64,000 nt of DNA from positions 6,863,505 through 6,927,504 of the forward strand of contig NC_064434.1 in assembly GCF_023343835.1 (NCBI RefSeq), read 5' to 3'. Below, in pieces: positions 1-12,277 of this stretch. The position numbers were made by a program, and so were the translations under genes. Source of the DNA: Lagopus muta. Lineage: Eukaryota; Chordata; Aves; Galliformes; Phasianidae. Under the pieces are notes generated by a model. The model ran no database searches, was not told the origin of the DNA, and was given only the letters and a program-made list of their open reading frames with translations. Numbering within the stretch: position 1 is the stretch's first letter; each line of letters opens with the position of its first letter.

Positions 1-1128
1 CACCTCTGCATTCTTTGCCTCTTTCACCTCTGACATTCACATGTATAAATCCAACTGGAGGTGGGAGGTGACAATTTTGTTTCAGGAAAACTTCTGAATT
101 TGGGGCTGGAACAGAAACGTATCTTTCAGCACCTTCACAAAAATAGTTTCAAAACACCTATTCTCAGATCCAAAGTGCAGGGAAATGTCTGCAAGAGCTG
201 AGACTGGCATGGGAGATCCATGTGTTCAACTTCCCCACTATTCTAATTCACATTAGAAACCCTACATAAAATTACTCTGAATATATAAGTGCATACAAGA
301 GCAAACCCTGACTCCACATATCCTAAGCTGATGTGCTAACTGTGCTCACTCTGAGGAGAGAGATTATTGAAACTATGTTAAAAAGCATCTCGGAAATATA
401 AACGTGTATATTTATATATATAAATATACATAACTTCATTAATTGTATCCAGTGAAAATAGTGATGTTTTGCATTCCAAGGAAAAGACCTCATGAAATGG
501 CAGCTCTGGATGTGAACACCACAACTCAGGGCTCAGGCTGCAGAAGTCTTTTTTGGACGATTTACGTAACTAAAAACAAAAGACAACACTGCAAACTGAT
601 TGAAAGGACATTTTTCCTCTGTGCAAAGGTGCAGCATAAGCAGCTCCATCAGCTAACTCACCGCTTAAGATTCACACGTGCCCATAAAGCAGGTGTTAAC
701 CAGCCCTTGAATTGATCTCTTCAGGCTGCAATGAGTTCCACTGCCAATACACAGATTCTTTTAAGATATAAACAGTCGTTAATTGTCTGTATCAAGATCA
801 GAGACTGGAAAAAATACGAAGCTGGCATTTGCACTGCTTCATGCTCGATTTCATTTGCTGGTGGAATGACTTAAAGAATCGGGTCTGCAGATTCATCTGT
901 CAACTTGTCCCCACTAAACACCACTCCTGACAAATTCACTAGCACACACACATCTAGATATTGCAGCCTGAACTACAAGTCAAACCTTCAGGAAATCCAT
1001 CACAACACAATTAAATTGATTATGAACGGCAGCACAAAGCAAAGAATCCAACAGCCACGACTGAACTGATCCAACGCTTCTGGGCACAACTCAGCTGGCA
1101 TGGACACAAAAACCAGAACATGCCTTAC
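1..1128. other. FKBP1B intron 2 (part)
   Basis: AT-rich sequence left of exon 2, without a recognisable exon. It has a short TA-rich simple stretch near 405-430. Nothing else stands out. Confidence 0.6.
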
Positions 1129-1176
1129 CTGTGTAGTGCACCACACATGTCTGCCCCTTCTTTGGGAACGTCCGTC
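1129..1176 (-). CDS. FKBP1B: FKBP1B coding exon 2
   Basis: 48 nt bounded by acceptor AACAG and donor GTAAGG on the minus strand. Together with the split glycine codons it encodes [17 protein letters not shown], the start of the FK506-binding beta-sheet. The phase (enters 1, leaves 1) agrees with exon 1. Confidence 0.95.
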
Positions 1177-3195
1177 CTGTTAAAGTGATAACAGGTTATT
1201 GTATATTTTGTCTTTGATCCCTGTAACTACACAGGTGTGTATTTCAAGAAGAAAATGCCAGAGTGAGATTTGTGTCTTATCAAACCACTGATACAAGGGG
1301 CAGGAACTGGTAGGGTATGGGCAGAACGTTCCAGCTTGGCTAAGCTGTTAGACCAAATCTTGTTTTACTCACACTAAGTTAACTTTCCCTGTATCTGTGT
1401 GTGCATAGTATGCATTTACATTCCCAACATGCAAAAAGACTGTCAAAACTTCGTGGATTGCAACTTGAAAATTCTCAGAATGTCTTTGTCATTATTTTTT
1501 CAAATAAAGCCTTATTTTGACATTGTTAAAAAAATAAATTAATTAATTAAAAAAAAAATAAATCCATCTGTATTCCCTGGGCAGCCTATTGCAGTGCTTA
1601 ACAACCCTTTCTGTAAAGAAGTGTTTCCTGATATCCAACCTAAAATTACCCTGGCACAACTTGAGGCCATTTCCCCTTATCCACTCACCAGTGAGAAGAG
1701 ACCAGCCCCGCTCTGCTGTAAGCACCTTTCAGATACTGGAAGAGAGCAATCAGGTCTCCCCTCAGCCTCCTCTTCCCCAGACTGAACAGCCCCAGCTCCT
1801 TCAGTCACTTATGTTAATGTTGTAGTACTGAGCTATGGTAGAGCAGGGAGATGCTGAATCCTTACGTGAGCCTGGCAGCTCCCCCTAAAACATTCATCCC
1901 AAAAGGAAAAGAAGGTTTACCTAATTTCCTTAATGAAAAATGGAATTACTGTTTTCATGTTACCTGCTCCAAGTACTGCAGGCTGGGGGAAGAACTGCTG
2001 GGCTCACAAAGGTACTGGCTGCACACTGGCTCAGCTAACCTTAATCTCAAAAGCAGTGCTGGCCAGGGGAGGGCCAGCAAGGGGACTCAAGAACTTAGGA
2101 AGTATAAATGAGACAAATGATTAATGAACAGCACTGTTATAAAGCTAGAAAATAGGGATTCAGATAGAAACTAAGGCTTGTTCGCATCTTACTTGGTCCT
2201 TTGGCCTCCTTAGTCTGTCTTAACATGAGAGCAAGTTATGCAAAATATTGTGTACATCAGCTAACAACACAAGCTGTGCATTCAGGACTCATGTGCCCAA
2301 ACCACTAAGCAAGCAGCAGGGGAACAGGCCAACACAGAGAGCCGTATCACGCAGTGGAGAAGACGGTGCTCCTGAGCATCATCGAACACCCTGAACAGCA
2401 GCCTGCATGCATCTGCAGCCCCTCCAGCTGTAGTGCAACAGACAACCGAGAGAAATGATCAATATCTCCTTATTTGGGATAGCAGCCGGCTTCCAAAGAT
2501 GTAAGAGCTCACACGTAGTGCTGCACTCGGAGCCCTACGGTGCCCACACGGCATTCAGATCCCACACCTGTGCGCCCATCCAGAGATAAGAGCACGGAAT
2601 GAGAGGGCAGCTGAAAGGCACACATGGAGGAAGCAAAGAGAACGGGCCGAGAAAGTTACACCGGGACGGAGTTCAGCGAATTGCGTCGAGCCGAGGGTGA
2701 ATGTGGGCTTGAGACGGATGGGAATGGTGGCACCTTAGGGGCTGAGGTCTCGTAGAAATAACAAAAAGCAGAGCTAGGAAACGACAGAGCAGCCTGAGCG
2801 CGGCTCTGCAAGGGCGATGCCGCTCCCAGCCAGGTACCGGCTCCGGAGGAGGGATGGATGCTGACCCAAATGGCCGCCCGCCCCCGGGAGAGCCGGCAGA
2901 GCGCCGGGCAAAGTTTGAGGCGGGGCGGTGCCGGCCTCACGAGCCCCAATTACCGCCACCGCTCGGCGTCGTGCAGCTGTCGGCGGATGCCAGAAGAAAA
3001 TCCCCTCGCCGCCCCCCCACCCCCCCGCAACCCGGCGCTCCGGGCACGGCCGCCTCCCGGTGCCGGAGCTCCGCCCGACGGGAGCCCCCCACAGCCGGGC
3101 ACCGCCGCCCCCCGCCCCGCACGTCTGCCCTCCACCCGTTCCCCGTTGCGGCACGTACCGTCTCCCGGAGAGATGGTCTCGATCTCCACCCCCAT
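1129..3195 (-). CDS. FKBP1B: FKBP1B (FKBP12.6, calstabin-2), 5' coding part, join(3159..3195,1129..1176) on minus strand, continues past left edge
   Basis: Peptidyl-prolyl cis-trans isomerase of the FK506-binding family; the family member binds and stabilises ryanodine receptor channels (RyR2) at the sarcoplasmic reticulum. Two coding exons are readable on the minus strand. Exon 1 starts at ATG 3195 and encodes [13 protein letters not shown]; the E-I at residues 4-5 separates FKBP1B from FKBP1A, which has Q-V there. It stops in phase 1 at a GTACGT donor. Exon 2 is preceded by AACAG, encodes [17 protein letters not shown] across its borders and ends at a GTAAGG donor. The two join in frame without a stop. 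The family protein is 108 aa, so about 80 residues (the rest of the FK506-binding domain) must lie left of base 1; I could not find exon 3 in 1-1128. The gene is divergent from the WDCP pair, as in human. Identification is firm; completeness cannot be judged. Confidence 0.95.
1177..3158. other. FKBP1B intron 1
   Basis: Lies between the two FKBP1B exons. It holds a CR1 fragment (about 1569-1815) and passes into the CpG island near 2830. No further exon was recognised. Confidence 0.8.
1569..1815 (-). mobile_element. CR1 LINE 3' fragment
   Basis: Reverse-complement CR1 3' region: the CCTGGGCAGCCTATTGCAGT block, the TTTCCTGATATCCAACCTAA block and the AGACTGAACAGCCCCAG block are typical. It is closely similar to the fragment at 56062-56293, with about a dozen differences over ~235 bp and no net length change. 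Confidence 0.9.
3159..3195 (-). CDS. FKBP1B: FKBP1B coding exon 1
   Basis: 37 coding nt from ATG (3195-3193) to GAC-G, followed by donor GTACGT (3158 downward). It encodes the conserved N-terminus [13 protein letters not shown] and lies inside the CpG island. The start is fixed by agreement with the family N-terminus. Confidence 0.95.
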
Positions 3196-3451
3196 CTCGG
3201 CGCTGAGCTCCGCTCGGCAGCCCTGGGCACGGCTCGGTTCGGCGCGGCCGGACCCCCAGTGCAGGCATGCCCCTCCGCGGCCGGCTGACTGGGGCCTCCC
3301 CTGCTGCCCGTCAGCCGCCCGCAGCCAATGCAGGGCAGGGGCGGGGAGGCAGGGGAGGGGAGGGGGGCCGCCCGCCCCCACCCGCAGATCCCCGGGGGCG
3401 CGGGGCTGCTGTGCAGTGCGGTGCGGTGCGGTGCAATGCTGCGCTGCGCTG

Positions 3452-3502
3452 TGCTATGCTATGCTATGCTATGCTATGCTATGCTATGCTATGCTATGCT
3501 GT
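3452..3502. repeat. Pentanucleotide microsatellite (CTATG)n
   Basis: About nine to ten uninterrupted CTATG units, flanked on both sides by degenerate relatives (GTGCG, GTGCT, CTGCG). It lies inside the CpG island, roughly 260-310 bp upstream of the FKBP1B start codon. Confidence 0.92.
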
Positions 3503-3672
3503 GCTCTGCTGTGCTGTTCAGCGCGGGGAGGGCAGCGGCACCCCCGCTCTCAGGCACCGCCCTCAGCTTTAAAGAAGAAAATGTGTGTGTGTATTCCGTA
3601 GGTGCTCCCATGATGTGAGATCGCAAGTACATTTGCCTGTGCAAGAGGCTGCAGCTGCTTCTGGCGGATTGG

Positions 3673-4080
3673 AGAATCATAGAATCATCAAGGTTGGACG
3701 GACCACCAAGGTCATCTAGTCCAACCATCATCTTGGGCCTGGGGCTGCCTGCGCTGCCACATCTCTGTTGTTCTTGAACACCTCCAGGGATGGTGAACCA
3801 CGACCTCCCTGAGCAGCCCACTCCAATATTTCACCAATTTGAGAATAAATGTTTCCTTATATCTAAACTGAACCTCCTCTGGCGCAACTTGAGGCCATCA
3901 CCTCTCATCCTATCGCTGTTACCCAGGAACAGGGGCCACCCCCACCTCACCATAACCTCCTTTCAGGAGTTTCAGAGAGCAGTGAAGTCTCTCCTGAGCC
4001 TCCTCTGCTCCAGACTGAACAATTCCAGTTCCCTCAGCTGCTCCCCATAAGACTTGTGCTCCAGATCCCTCACAGCTTTG
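3673..4080 (-). mobile_element. CR1 LINE 3' fragment
   Basis: Starts with the inverted tail GAATCATAGAATCAT followed by AGGTTGG. It continues through AAGGTCATCTAGTCCAACC and AGACTGAACAATTCCAG to CAGATCCCTCACAGCTTTG, the expected reverse-complement order of a CR1 3' end. Confidence 0.9.
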
Positions 4081-4206
4081 TTAGATGTACTTGAGGTAAA
4101 TGGAAAACACTGTTTCCTGGTAAACTATTGTGTATGTGAACCTTACGGTTCCCACAGACTCAAAATAAATAGTTCTGTTTGCAGACCTGTCTGCTTTGAG
4201 TAAACA

Positions 4207-4327
4207 AAGGCCAGGTTGGATGGGGCCCTGGGCATCCTGCGCTGGTGGATGGCAGCCAGCCCATGGCAAAGCACTGGAACTTGATGGGCTTTAAGGTTCC
4301 TTCCAACGTCTGTCATTCTATGATTCT
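4207..4327 (+). mobile_element. CR1 LINE 3' fragment
   Basis: Begins AGGCCAGGTTGGATGGGGCC and ends CTTCCAAC...ATTCTATGATTCTA, the forward 3' end of CR1. Orientation is opposite to the neighbour that ends at about 4080. Confidence 0.88.
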
Positions 4328-7300
4328 AAATATATGTTTTAAAATATTCGTTATCACAGATATTGAACAACAGACAGTGTTGTTGTTTCTCACCTTATTG
4401 TACTCACCAGTGATACTGAGGTCCTCAAAGATACTGGTATTAACAACTGCACAGCAGATGAAGACCTTCGAAGAGAAAGCTGAAGCAAGGAATGTCCCAT
4501 ATCTTCAGGAAAGCCTCTGAAATACAAGGGAAAATGGTTTAGGATTGGCAGAGGATTGGAGGAGAGGTAAAATAAACAACAGGGCCGAAAGGGAAAGTCT
4601 TTGAATGACCAAGAGAATGACTAAAACCAAGTTGGAGAAGTAGGAGATTAATGTTCTAAAGAACACTCTTTCAAAGCTACTGCATGACGCCCACCTCCTC
4701 CTCTGTTGGGAGCTCTGTGCCTCTCTAAAGTCCACTGGTTTCAGCTTTCAAGGCTCTGCAGAGCTCACCTTCTGTAGAGTTCGCATTCTCACGATGCATC
4801 TTTCTATCCTGGCAACAAAAACGGCAGCCTGGAAAAGCCTAGAAAAGCTCCTTCCCAGATATGATGATGGAACCATGTGACTCCAACTTCTAACCTTCCT
4901 CAGTGGTCACAAAGTGGTCATGATCATTGTGAGGTTTTTTTCAGAAACCCCAAATCTCAGAGTTTAACAGCAGAATATTTCATTTTCTTTGTCTTAAACC
5001 CCTGCAGCTTGTCTGTTAGAAACTGCATTTCCACTTCTTGGAAAACAGTCAGTTTTTAGAATTTCAGAGTGTTTTAGTTTCACCCATCGTTTACTTCATC
5101 ATGTCTATATTGTAAAATCCCATTCTTCACTGTTTTTAAAATCTACAAAGGCTCTACAAATCATGGGTGATAGATTCCATATGTGCACAGAGGGCCAAAG
5201 CACTAAATTGCCCGTAAATGGAAAGCGTAAATCCTGCAAGTATACAAACTCATAGATGTCACAAACAAAAGAAACAAGCATCCTTGGAGAAGATCTCACG
5301 GTGCTTTCATGGCAGTCATGGTCTTGTCTTGATCTTCAAAGGCCGAGGTGAAGTCACCCTGGCTATGCGCAGGGAAGAGCTGCAGCTCATCAGGATTCAC
5401 ACCATTAAGGCTAGACACATTGGTTTCTAGAGCAATGAATTTGATGGTTTGTGCTTAGAAATGGAGGCAAATATTCCACAACTCAGGACCTAAGAGGGAG
5501 AAGAGATTAATGTAATTTACCACTTCCAAAAAATGTTGGGTTAAATGAATGACTGGAACTGAACTCACTCTTTCCCAAGCTTCTGTCTCCCCAGTAAAAC
5601 ACCCTGACATGGTAGAGCCAGTTCAGAAAAGGGTCCCCAGCATGGATAGGGCTGGAGGATGTAGAGGGGATGAGGATCTGGGGTTGTTCTGCATAAGACA
5701 AAGCTAGGGAAGGACCTCCACTGCTGTCTGCAGTTCCCTCATAGGGGTGGAGGTGCATAGCAGAAGGGTGAGAGGCAATGGACACAAGTCACAAGGGAAG
5801 TTCCAACACAAGGGAACTCTTCACAAGGTGAGTTACCATACAAAGCTTTGGGGAACCTGACCAAACCTTGGAAATAGCTGGTGCACCAAGCAGTTGCACC
5901 ATATGGCCTCCCTTCCCTTCAACTGCTTTATGAGACTGTAATATTTTTCCCATAGAATGAGGAAGAGAAGGAAGAAGAGCAGTGGTAGTGAGGTGAACTG
6001 CACAGCGTTAATCTTAGGCTGAAGAAATGCAATTACAACTCACAGCTCTGGAACAGACTGAGTGCATCGCTAAATCACTTTGCTTATGTTTGCAATGCAT
6101 AATACTCCAAACTGGCTAATATGCCTACTGGGCAATGTACAATGGTACGTGTAAAAAGTAGCGGGCATTTCACATGCCATATAAATCTGAAACAGCAGCA
6201 TCCATCCGGCTGATTAGCACTATGTAGATTGTTGCATGGATGTGCTTCACTGCCTGCCATTTGGAAGCCAGCTTGCTGAACTGAAGTTCTACTCCAAATT
6301 GCTCTGTGCCACAGTGTTCCCCCTATATAATGAGGATGATAATTCTGCCTCGTCTGTTTAGATTGCAAACAGTTGAAGAGCAGAGGTCCTCTTTTATAAT
6401 AAATAAATGTAACGGCTTGGGGCCCAAAGACTAAACCCAGGGTCATGCGGTGTGCTCTCACAGATAAAACTTCTCATATTAACAATATCACATGCAGACA
6501 GCTCAGGGGGATTAACATTTCTCTTTCATCCAATCTTTCATAACAAAAATAAAAAGGGATAAAAAGAAATGTAAGTCTGTCTTTCACGCTGAACAAAACA
6601 GAACTGGAATCCTATCTATAAACAGTACACCAATTATTCCAGCTCTGTCATTTCCTTGCCATGGAAGCTACAGAGGGATCACTCTGAGAATCATTGTATT
6701 TACAATGCAATACATTTACTGCTATCTCCCAGTAAAACTCTTTTCTCTATGGTTTTGGTATTTATTCTGCATTGTGGGGAAATGTCACTGGCTAGACGTG
6801 TTGGAAACAGTTCAAACAACAGGAGAAAACCAAGCAGACCGCAAATATTAGCTACAAGCTCCTGATTAGCCTTCTGATGATTCTGGAAAATACAACTGAG
6901 GAAAAGAAATTAACTGGCATTCTCAGTCCTCCAGATAAATGAATCAAGGGAGATGAATAATGGATTCAGAAAATTAAGGCTCTATTTGTTTTCCTTCATT
7001 CTGCATGTGAAATTACAACGCTGTTTAATGAGTTTCTAGAACCTCCAGACCAAAGTGATTTGAAGTTATAAAGAAAAGACCCGGAGGCAGAAAGGTAAAC
7101 CCACCAGGTCTACCATAGACCTGTGTCCAAACAGCACAGATGGACAGCAGCAGGATGTTAGCACTCTTTAGTTATTATGCTTGTATTCGACAACACTCAC
7201 TGACCTATTTGTCTGTATTGATGGGGAGAAACAGGGGAGTCCTAGGAAGAACTAGCAGGAACTTTTCTAGGGAAGGCCAAGCCAAAGGTGATTTGTTACA

Positions 7301-10300
7301 AGGGTTTCCAAATACAGCTGGGAGGCAGCTTTGTTCACATCCTTCTGAAAATGGGCTTTCATCATCCGTAAAGCAGAACACTTCTACCAGTGAAGGCAGC
7401 AGTGAAGCTGTTCACGTTACATTCCATCGGAAGCATCTTCATACGCATGCCATACTTGAAGCAGAATGAGATTCTGAGAGAGACCTGGTGATCCCCCTCA
7501 ATCAATATTCTCAACCACTGCTTAACTGCTTGAACTGGAATCCATTTGACTCAGAAGCAGCCAATTTTGATACACTTTATTAAATTTGCTTCCTAGTGCA
7601 CTTTTCAAAGCAGATGTTGCCAAGAGTTTGACTTGGTCTGCAGTGTCAATGAACCAGTTTTGATACAGGGTTATATCAGAGTCCTACTGTCCTGGGTACT
7701 GTCCTATGGTATACAACCATAAATTGCTTTCCCAGTACACATTCTAAGTGGCCTTTGCAAATTATCCATCTAGGACCAGTATATACCTTCTGTTTGCTTC
7801 ATTGTGTGCAATGGAAAATATTAATAGATATTTCCTTAAGAATAAATAAATGTAATGCTTGTGAAAGAAGAAGACTGGCACTATTTGGAAGCTGAATGCC
7901 GACTTACAGATGGAAAGACCTATTAGATCATTCCTTCCCCCTCTTTGCCAAGACAGGAATGTTTTCTAAAGAACATTTCATACTCTTCTTCCTACTCTAA
8001 TTTTAATAACATAAGTGCTGGAGTTTCTATCACTTTCCTTGAGATTCTATTCCACATAAACGTTGCTTAAGTTCAGAAATATTCATTTTTGAGAACACCT
8101 TGGAAAAACTTGTGGCTGCTTTGTACAGCAAGCACAAGAGGCTGGCATATACAGATAGTGGTGTGAGGCAGAGGGGCATTCAGCACTGGGCAAGGTGTGG
8201 GTAGGAAGCACGCAGCTCTAGAAAGAGCTGTCAGTGGGCTGATCATTGATAAGTTTGCTAGCTGTAACAGACATGCATGTAATGCCTACCTGGCATTCAT
8301 CTGCCCATAACCACGTCCTATCTAAGTACATCAGCTGGACTGATAAAGCAAGAATCATTTGTCTGTTTTAGGTACCTTAGAGTGGAATCATGCCCTAAAA
8401 AGGTCAATTTCTCACTAATAATTTTTAAATGAGTCAGTAAGCAGAGGGTCAGACTTAGACAACCGTGCTGTTTATGCCAGTAGTTGTGTCAGAAAGGTGA
8501 GGCCCAGCTCATTTGCCCCATGGGAGCTTGGGTTCTATCTTCCTGTAGGCAGCTATATGTACATGCCTCAACTTCAGCATATTAATTTGGGAGATGAATC
8601 CCATCCCCACAATTAAAAGTGAGCTGAATCTCATTCTCTGTGATTGTGTTTGCACAACTACCCTCTACGTGCCTTCGTTCCTAATTCCTCACCTATTTTG
8701 CTTTAGCATTGTGAAAGGCAGAAAAAAGTTGAGCCCGACAGTCTGGGTAGGAGCAAGAATGAAGTGTCCTTCCAGAATGCTCTGGTTCTCCTCCCCCAGC
8801 CCCATGGACCAAAAGCTTCACCTTGAGACACAAGAAGCTGCGACATCCATGCCTGGATTCTCCTTAGTTGAATATAGCCTGCATAGAAAAGCTCAAGGCT
8901 TTACTTTAAATAATAATTTACATAATGTTTTGAAATTAAGGAGGCTTATGAACAGTTTGCTTGAACAAATTTATTTAAATAACAAAGAGCTCATTGGCTC
9001 TTTCCCACTTTACCTGGCACGTACCTTGCTAGCAAAAAAGAGCAGCTGAAATCCTATTTGGAGAGCAGTAACAGCACCCAGGCATAGCTCTGTCAGAAGG
9101 ATGCTGATTTACATCGTGTGATCAGTGGATCTGCTCTGATGGATTACGTATTTTGTATCTTTATTAACTGCACATCATTTTCACATTCTGTTCCAGTCAG
9201 CTTGTGACAGATAGCTGTTTTTTAGAATCAGATCTCGAGGAAAAGAAATGTCAATGTGGAAAAATAAATACATTACTCAAGCTTCTTGAAAGTATTGAAC
9301 TCAATGACACATCAACTTAAATTGGTGAAATCATGGTGGGTAGCTTTAAATAGAAATGTTTTTGAAGTAGAAATATCACAAAGCATTAGATATTTTATAC
9401 GTTTGAGTTAAATTACTATTAGAAAAATTATTACTGTTATGTTTTCATTACATATTGAGCTGGATCTGTCTTCCTTTGAAGTCACCAGAAATATTAACAT
9501 CAATTTAATTAACTCGAAGCAAGATTTAGCCCAGAAGGAGTTGTTTTATTATGAATAAAGGAGAAAATGAAGTCTGAAGTCTCAGCATTTCCAGCAAGGC
9601 ACTGAACTCTGATCCACAGAGATACTTAGATACCTATCTTGCCCTAGACTGGAAATAGGCAAGGAAGTATATTTAAGAGCCTGCATCTCATTAGCTCTGA
9701 TTCATATTGAATACAAAAAGTATTCAGAGTTTCCCAGGAGAGAGAGGTGAATAATGGATACAGCAGTGTGAGAACACAGCACCATAAAATCACAACTGTA
9801 AAAAGACTATCACAGCCTTTGCAACTATGAGGGCTGGTTTTGGTTTTCCAACACTCATTGTGAGCTATGGGAACTTAACCCTGCTCTTCAACAGCTCTGT
9901 GCTGTTAACATAACTGTTAATGAACTCACCATCAGTGGACTGCGTTCAGTCTTAGACTTTGTGTGGTACTTCCAACAACTACTGATGTAGACGCAAAGGT
10001 GCCACCAGCTGGAACACCTTAGTTAAAGCAAAGCTAATCAGAGGCACAGTTACATGAATAGGATCAGAATCTAGCTCAGTATCAGTGTAGAGACTGTGAC
10101 TGCTCAATGAACGACTCAGATTACTAATAAATTACTCTTCTTGCTGCTTTCTTGAGTCTCAAAGGAGAACTAAAGTATTGCCAGGGCAGCTTTCAATTGC
10201 CAGACTTTATTTCATGCATTATATAGATCTATGCGTGCCAAGGTGACACAGGAATATTATTAAAATGTTTTACCCATTTCCAGAGAAATAGATGGATGGA

Positions 10301-12257
10301 ATGAAAGGAATGTCCCCCTTACCAGTTGTATCTGAAATGGGAATGTGTCAAACAAAATCTCTTTCCTCTTTCATTCGCCTTCTGTCTCATCTGGAACTTG
10401 ATTCGATCCAGAGGACACTATTTCAGTTCTGTCCCCGTGGTATCACTCCAGTTTTTTCCCTTTGTATATTTTACAAGTCTTCTGTTATTTAGAAAATTGT
10501 TTAATGATGAACTCTGAAATGTCATCGTATCTCAAATTACTTTCCTTGTGTGTTGCATTTGTGGAGGTACTCAATGATTCTCTTTGCACATTATTCTCTC
10601 CCAGTCAAAAACCCACAGAATGAACCAGGGGAGGAAATTTTCCTTGGGATCCTCAAATGCTATGCCAATGGAGCCCAGTGTTCAAACTCAATTGCTAGAG
10701 AACAAGCCTCGTGGTGTGCCCAAACCCTGCAGCTCTCAAGGAACACAAAGCCTTAGAAATTTACCAAAAGGCCAGAGCAAACTCTTCAAAGGTTCTGTGT
10801 CCCCATAGCCTGGCTCCTGCTGGCCTTATCTTGAATTCACTGTATTTGTGTTACAAAGGTTCTCTGTAGGCACAGATCTCTGAATTGCCTTTGCTGCAAA
10901 TGAACAGTGTAACTCAGTGTCTCCTAAGCCCTTCTACTGATTGACTTCAGACTTTCCAGAAAAGTTCTAGTTCAGGATATAAAGATGTTCTATGGTAGGA
11001 AACAGGATTATTTTTACCTATTCCAGTCATCACTGCTGGCTTGTCCTCGATGAAGATAAAATATTCTGATTTTGAATGAAATGCTCATGAAATCATATAC
11101 AAAATGAAATGGCTGTAAATGACAATACAGCATGATTACTGTACATAAATTTGGGAGTTCCCTAGTGGTACTCACCATCTTCAGTAACAACACTTTGAAA
11201 AAGGAAGTTACAACAAATTTTCCAGCAGCGATCCAACAAGAAATCTCCTTTTGATAGGTGGTATATAAAGATACCTAAAGTATATATATAAAGTATTATA
11301 AAATATATGAAGTATTTGTGGGCAATGTTGTTGGTAGGTGGATGGTTGGATTACATGATCTGAGAGGTCTTTTCCAACCTTAAGGATTCAGTGATTCTAG
11401 AGTTCAGCCAAAGATACAGAATGCATATAGTTGTCTTAAACCTTTGGCTGCAGTTATTACATCCATCAGCTGAAAACCTTCTTTGCCCAGGTATAATTTA
11501 TTCACATTAGTCAAAATCAGTGTTTCTTTGCAGCTGCAAAATCTGATCCAGTAAAATGAACATTAAAATGAACATTAATCAGATGTCTTCTTCGAGAACA
11601 TTTGTCTTTTTTTTTTTATTTCACCTTTCTTCATCTTCCTATAATTACTAGCAGAGCAGAATGTAATTTCTTTTTTCTATCTTCATTTCATAGCCACTGA
11701 GGTCTTAGATATCTGAAATGTACTGTCCACTGGAGATTGCAATCTGCTTTGTGTAGCTCTTGGATATATTTAAATCTTCTTTTACCCTTCAAAGGCTGGT
11801 TGAAAGAAGTGTTAGGTCATTATTTCAGGCGGTAGCTTAATGCTCAGGTTTAACAGTATATGATCTCTCTCCACTGTTCACCAAAGACCTTCATTCAGTG
11901 AAGGTCAAGGTATTAGAATGCTATTTTTAAAGATACACCCAGCAGTAAAGAGTTAAAAATAGACTCCTACAAAAACGTCCAGTAATTGGTTAAACCTTGT
12001 TAGGCATCACATGAAGATGATAACTCCTCCCAGGAAAAGACATAGCAAAAGCAGCTTTGACATGGATTTATACTTAGAAGAGCAGCTGCAGGCTTACTGG
12101 GAAGGAGTTCACAAGACAGACTCTTCAACAACTAGCAGAAAAGGAAAAAAACAAAGCTTCATTCCGCAAAGGAAAGGAAGGAAATAGAAGGCATTTTTTT
12201 CCTCATCATGATCTGCAAATGAATTCCATGGATTCTCGTCTTTGGAACAATCACCAG
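4328..12257. other. Intergenic DNA or 5' intron of WDCP copy 1
   Basis: About 8 kb of AT-rich sequence between the FKBP1B CpG island and the first coding exon of WDCP copy 1. It holds a CR1 tail at about 11325-11400 and a short TA-rich stretch near 11277-11300. The longest open frames (for example 8594-9049) show no recognisable protein. If copy 1 starts in the FKBP1B island, this is its first intron. Confidence 0.55.
11325..11400 (+). mobile_element. CR1 LINE 3' tail fragment
   Basis: Contains GATGGTTGGATTACATGATC, a TTTTCCAACCTTAAGGATTC block and the terminal GTGATTCTAG, a short forward CR1 3' end. Confidence 0.75.
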
Positions 12258-12277
12258 TAGACAGAGAGCCTAAAAAT

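Larger units (their letters stand above)
2830..3560. promoter_or_regulatory. CpG island at the FKBP1B start, possible bidirectional promoter
   Basis: A sharply GC- and CpG-rich block in otherwise AT-rich DNA. It contains FKBP1B exon 1, GC-box-like GGGGCGGGG near 3339-3347 and a CCAAT at 3324-3328. In human, FKBP1B and WDCP are divergent, so this island may also drive WDCP copy 1 rightward. I did not find a convincing non-coding first exon and donor for copy 1 here, so that second role is inference. Confidence 0.8.

Noticed and set aside
2858-3601. 247-codon open frame across the FKBP1B CpG island
   Set aside because: GC-rich DNA has few stop codons; the protein is proline/arginine-rich and ends in the microsatellite. 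The real coding content here is FKBP1B exon 1 on the other strand.
8594-9049. 151-codon plus-strand open frame
   Set aside because: No family resemblance, low-complexity AT-rich context, no promoter or exon signals; consistent with chance.
12242-12277. In-frame upstream extension of WDCP copy 1
   Set aside because: It begins at TTG, not ATG, and the family N-terminus is MELGK; the inferred acceptor also lies inside it.
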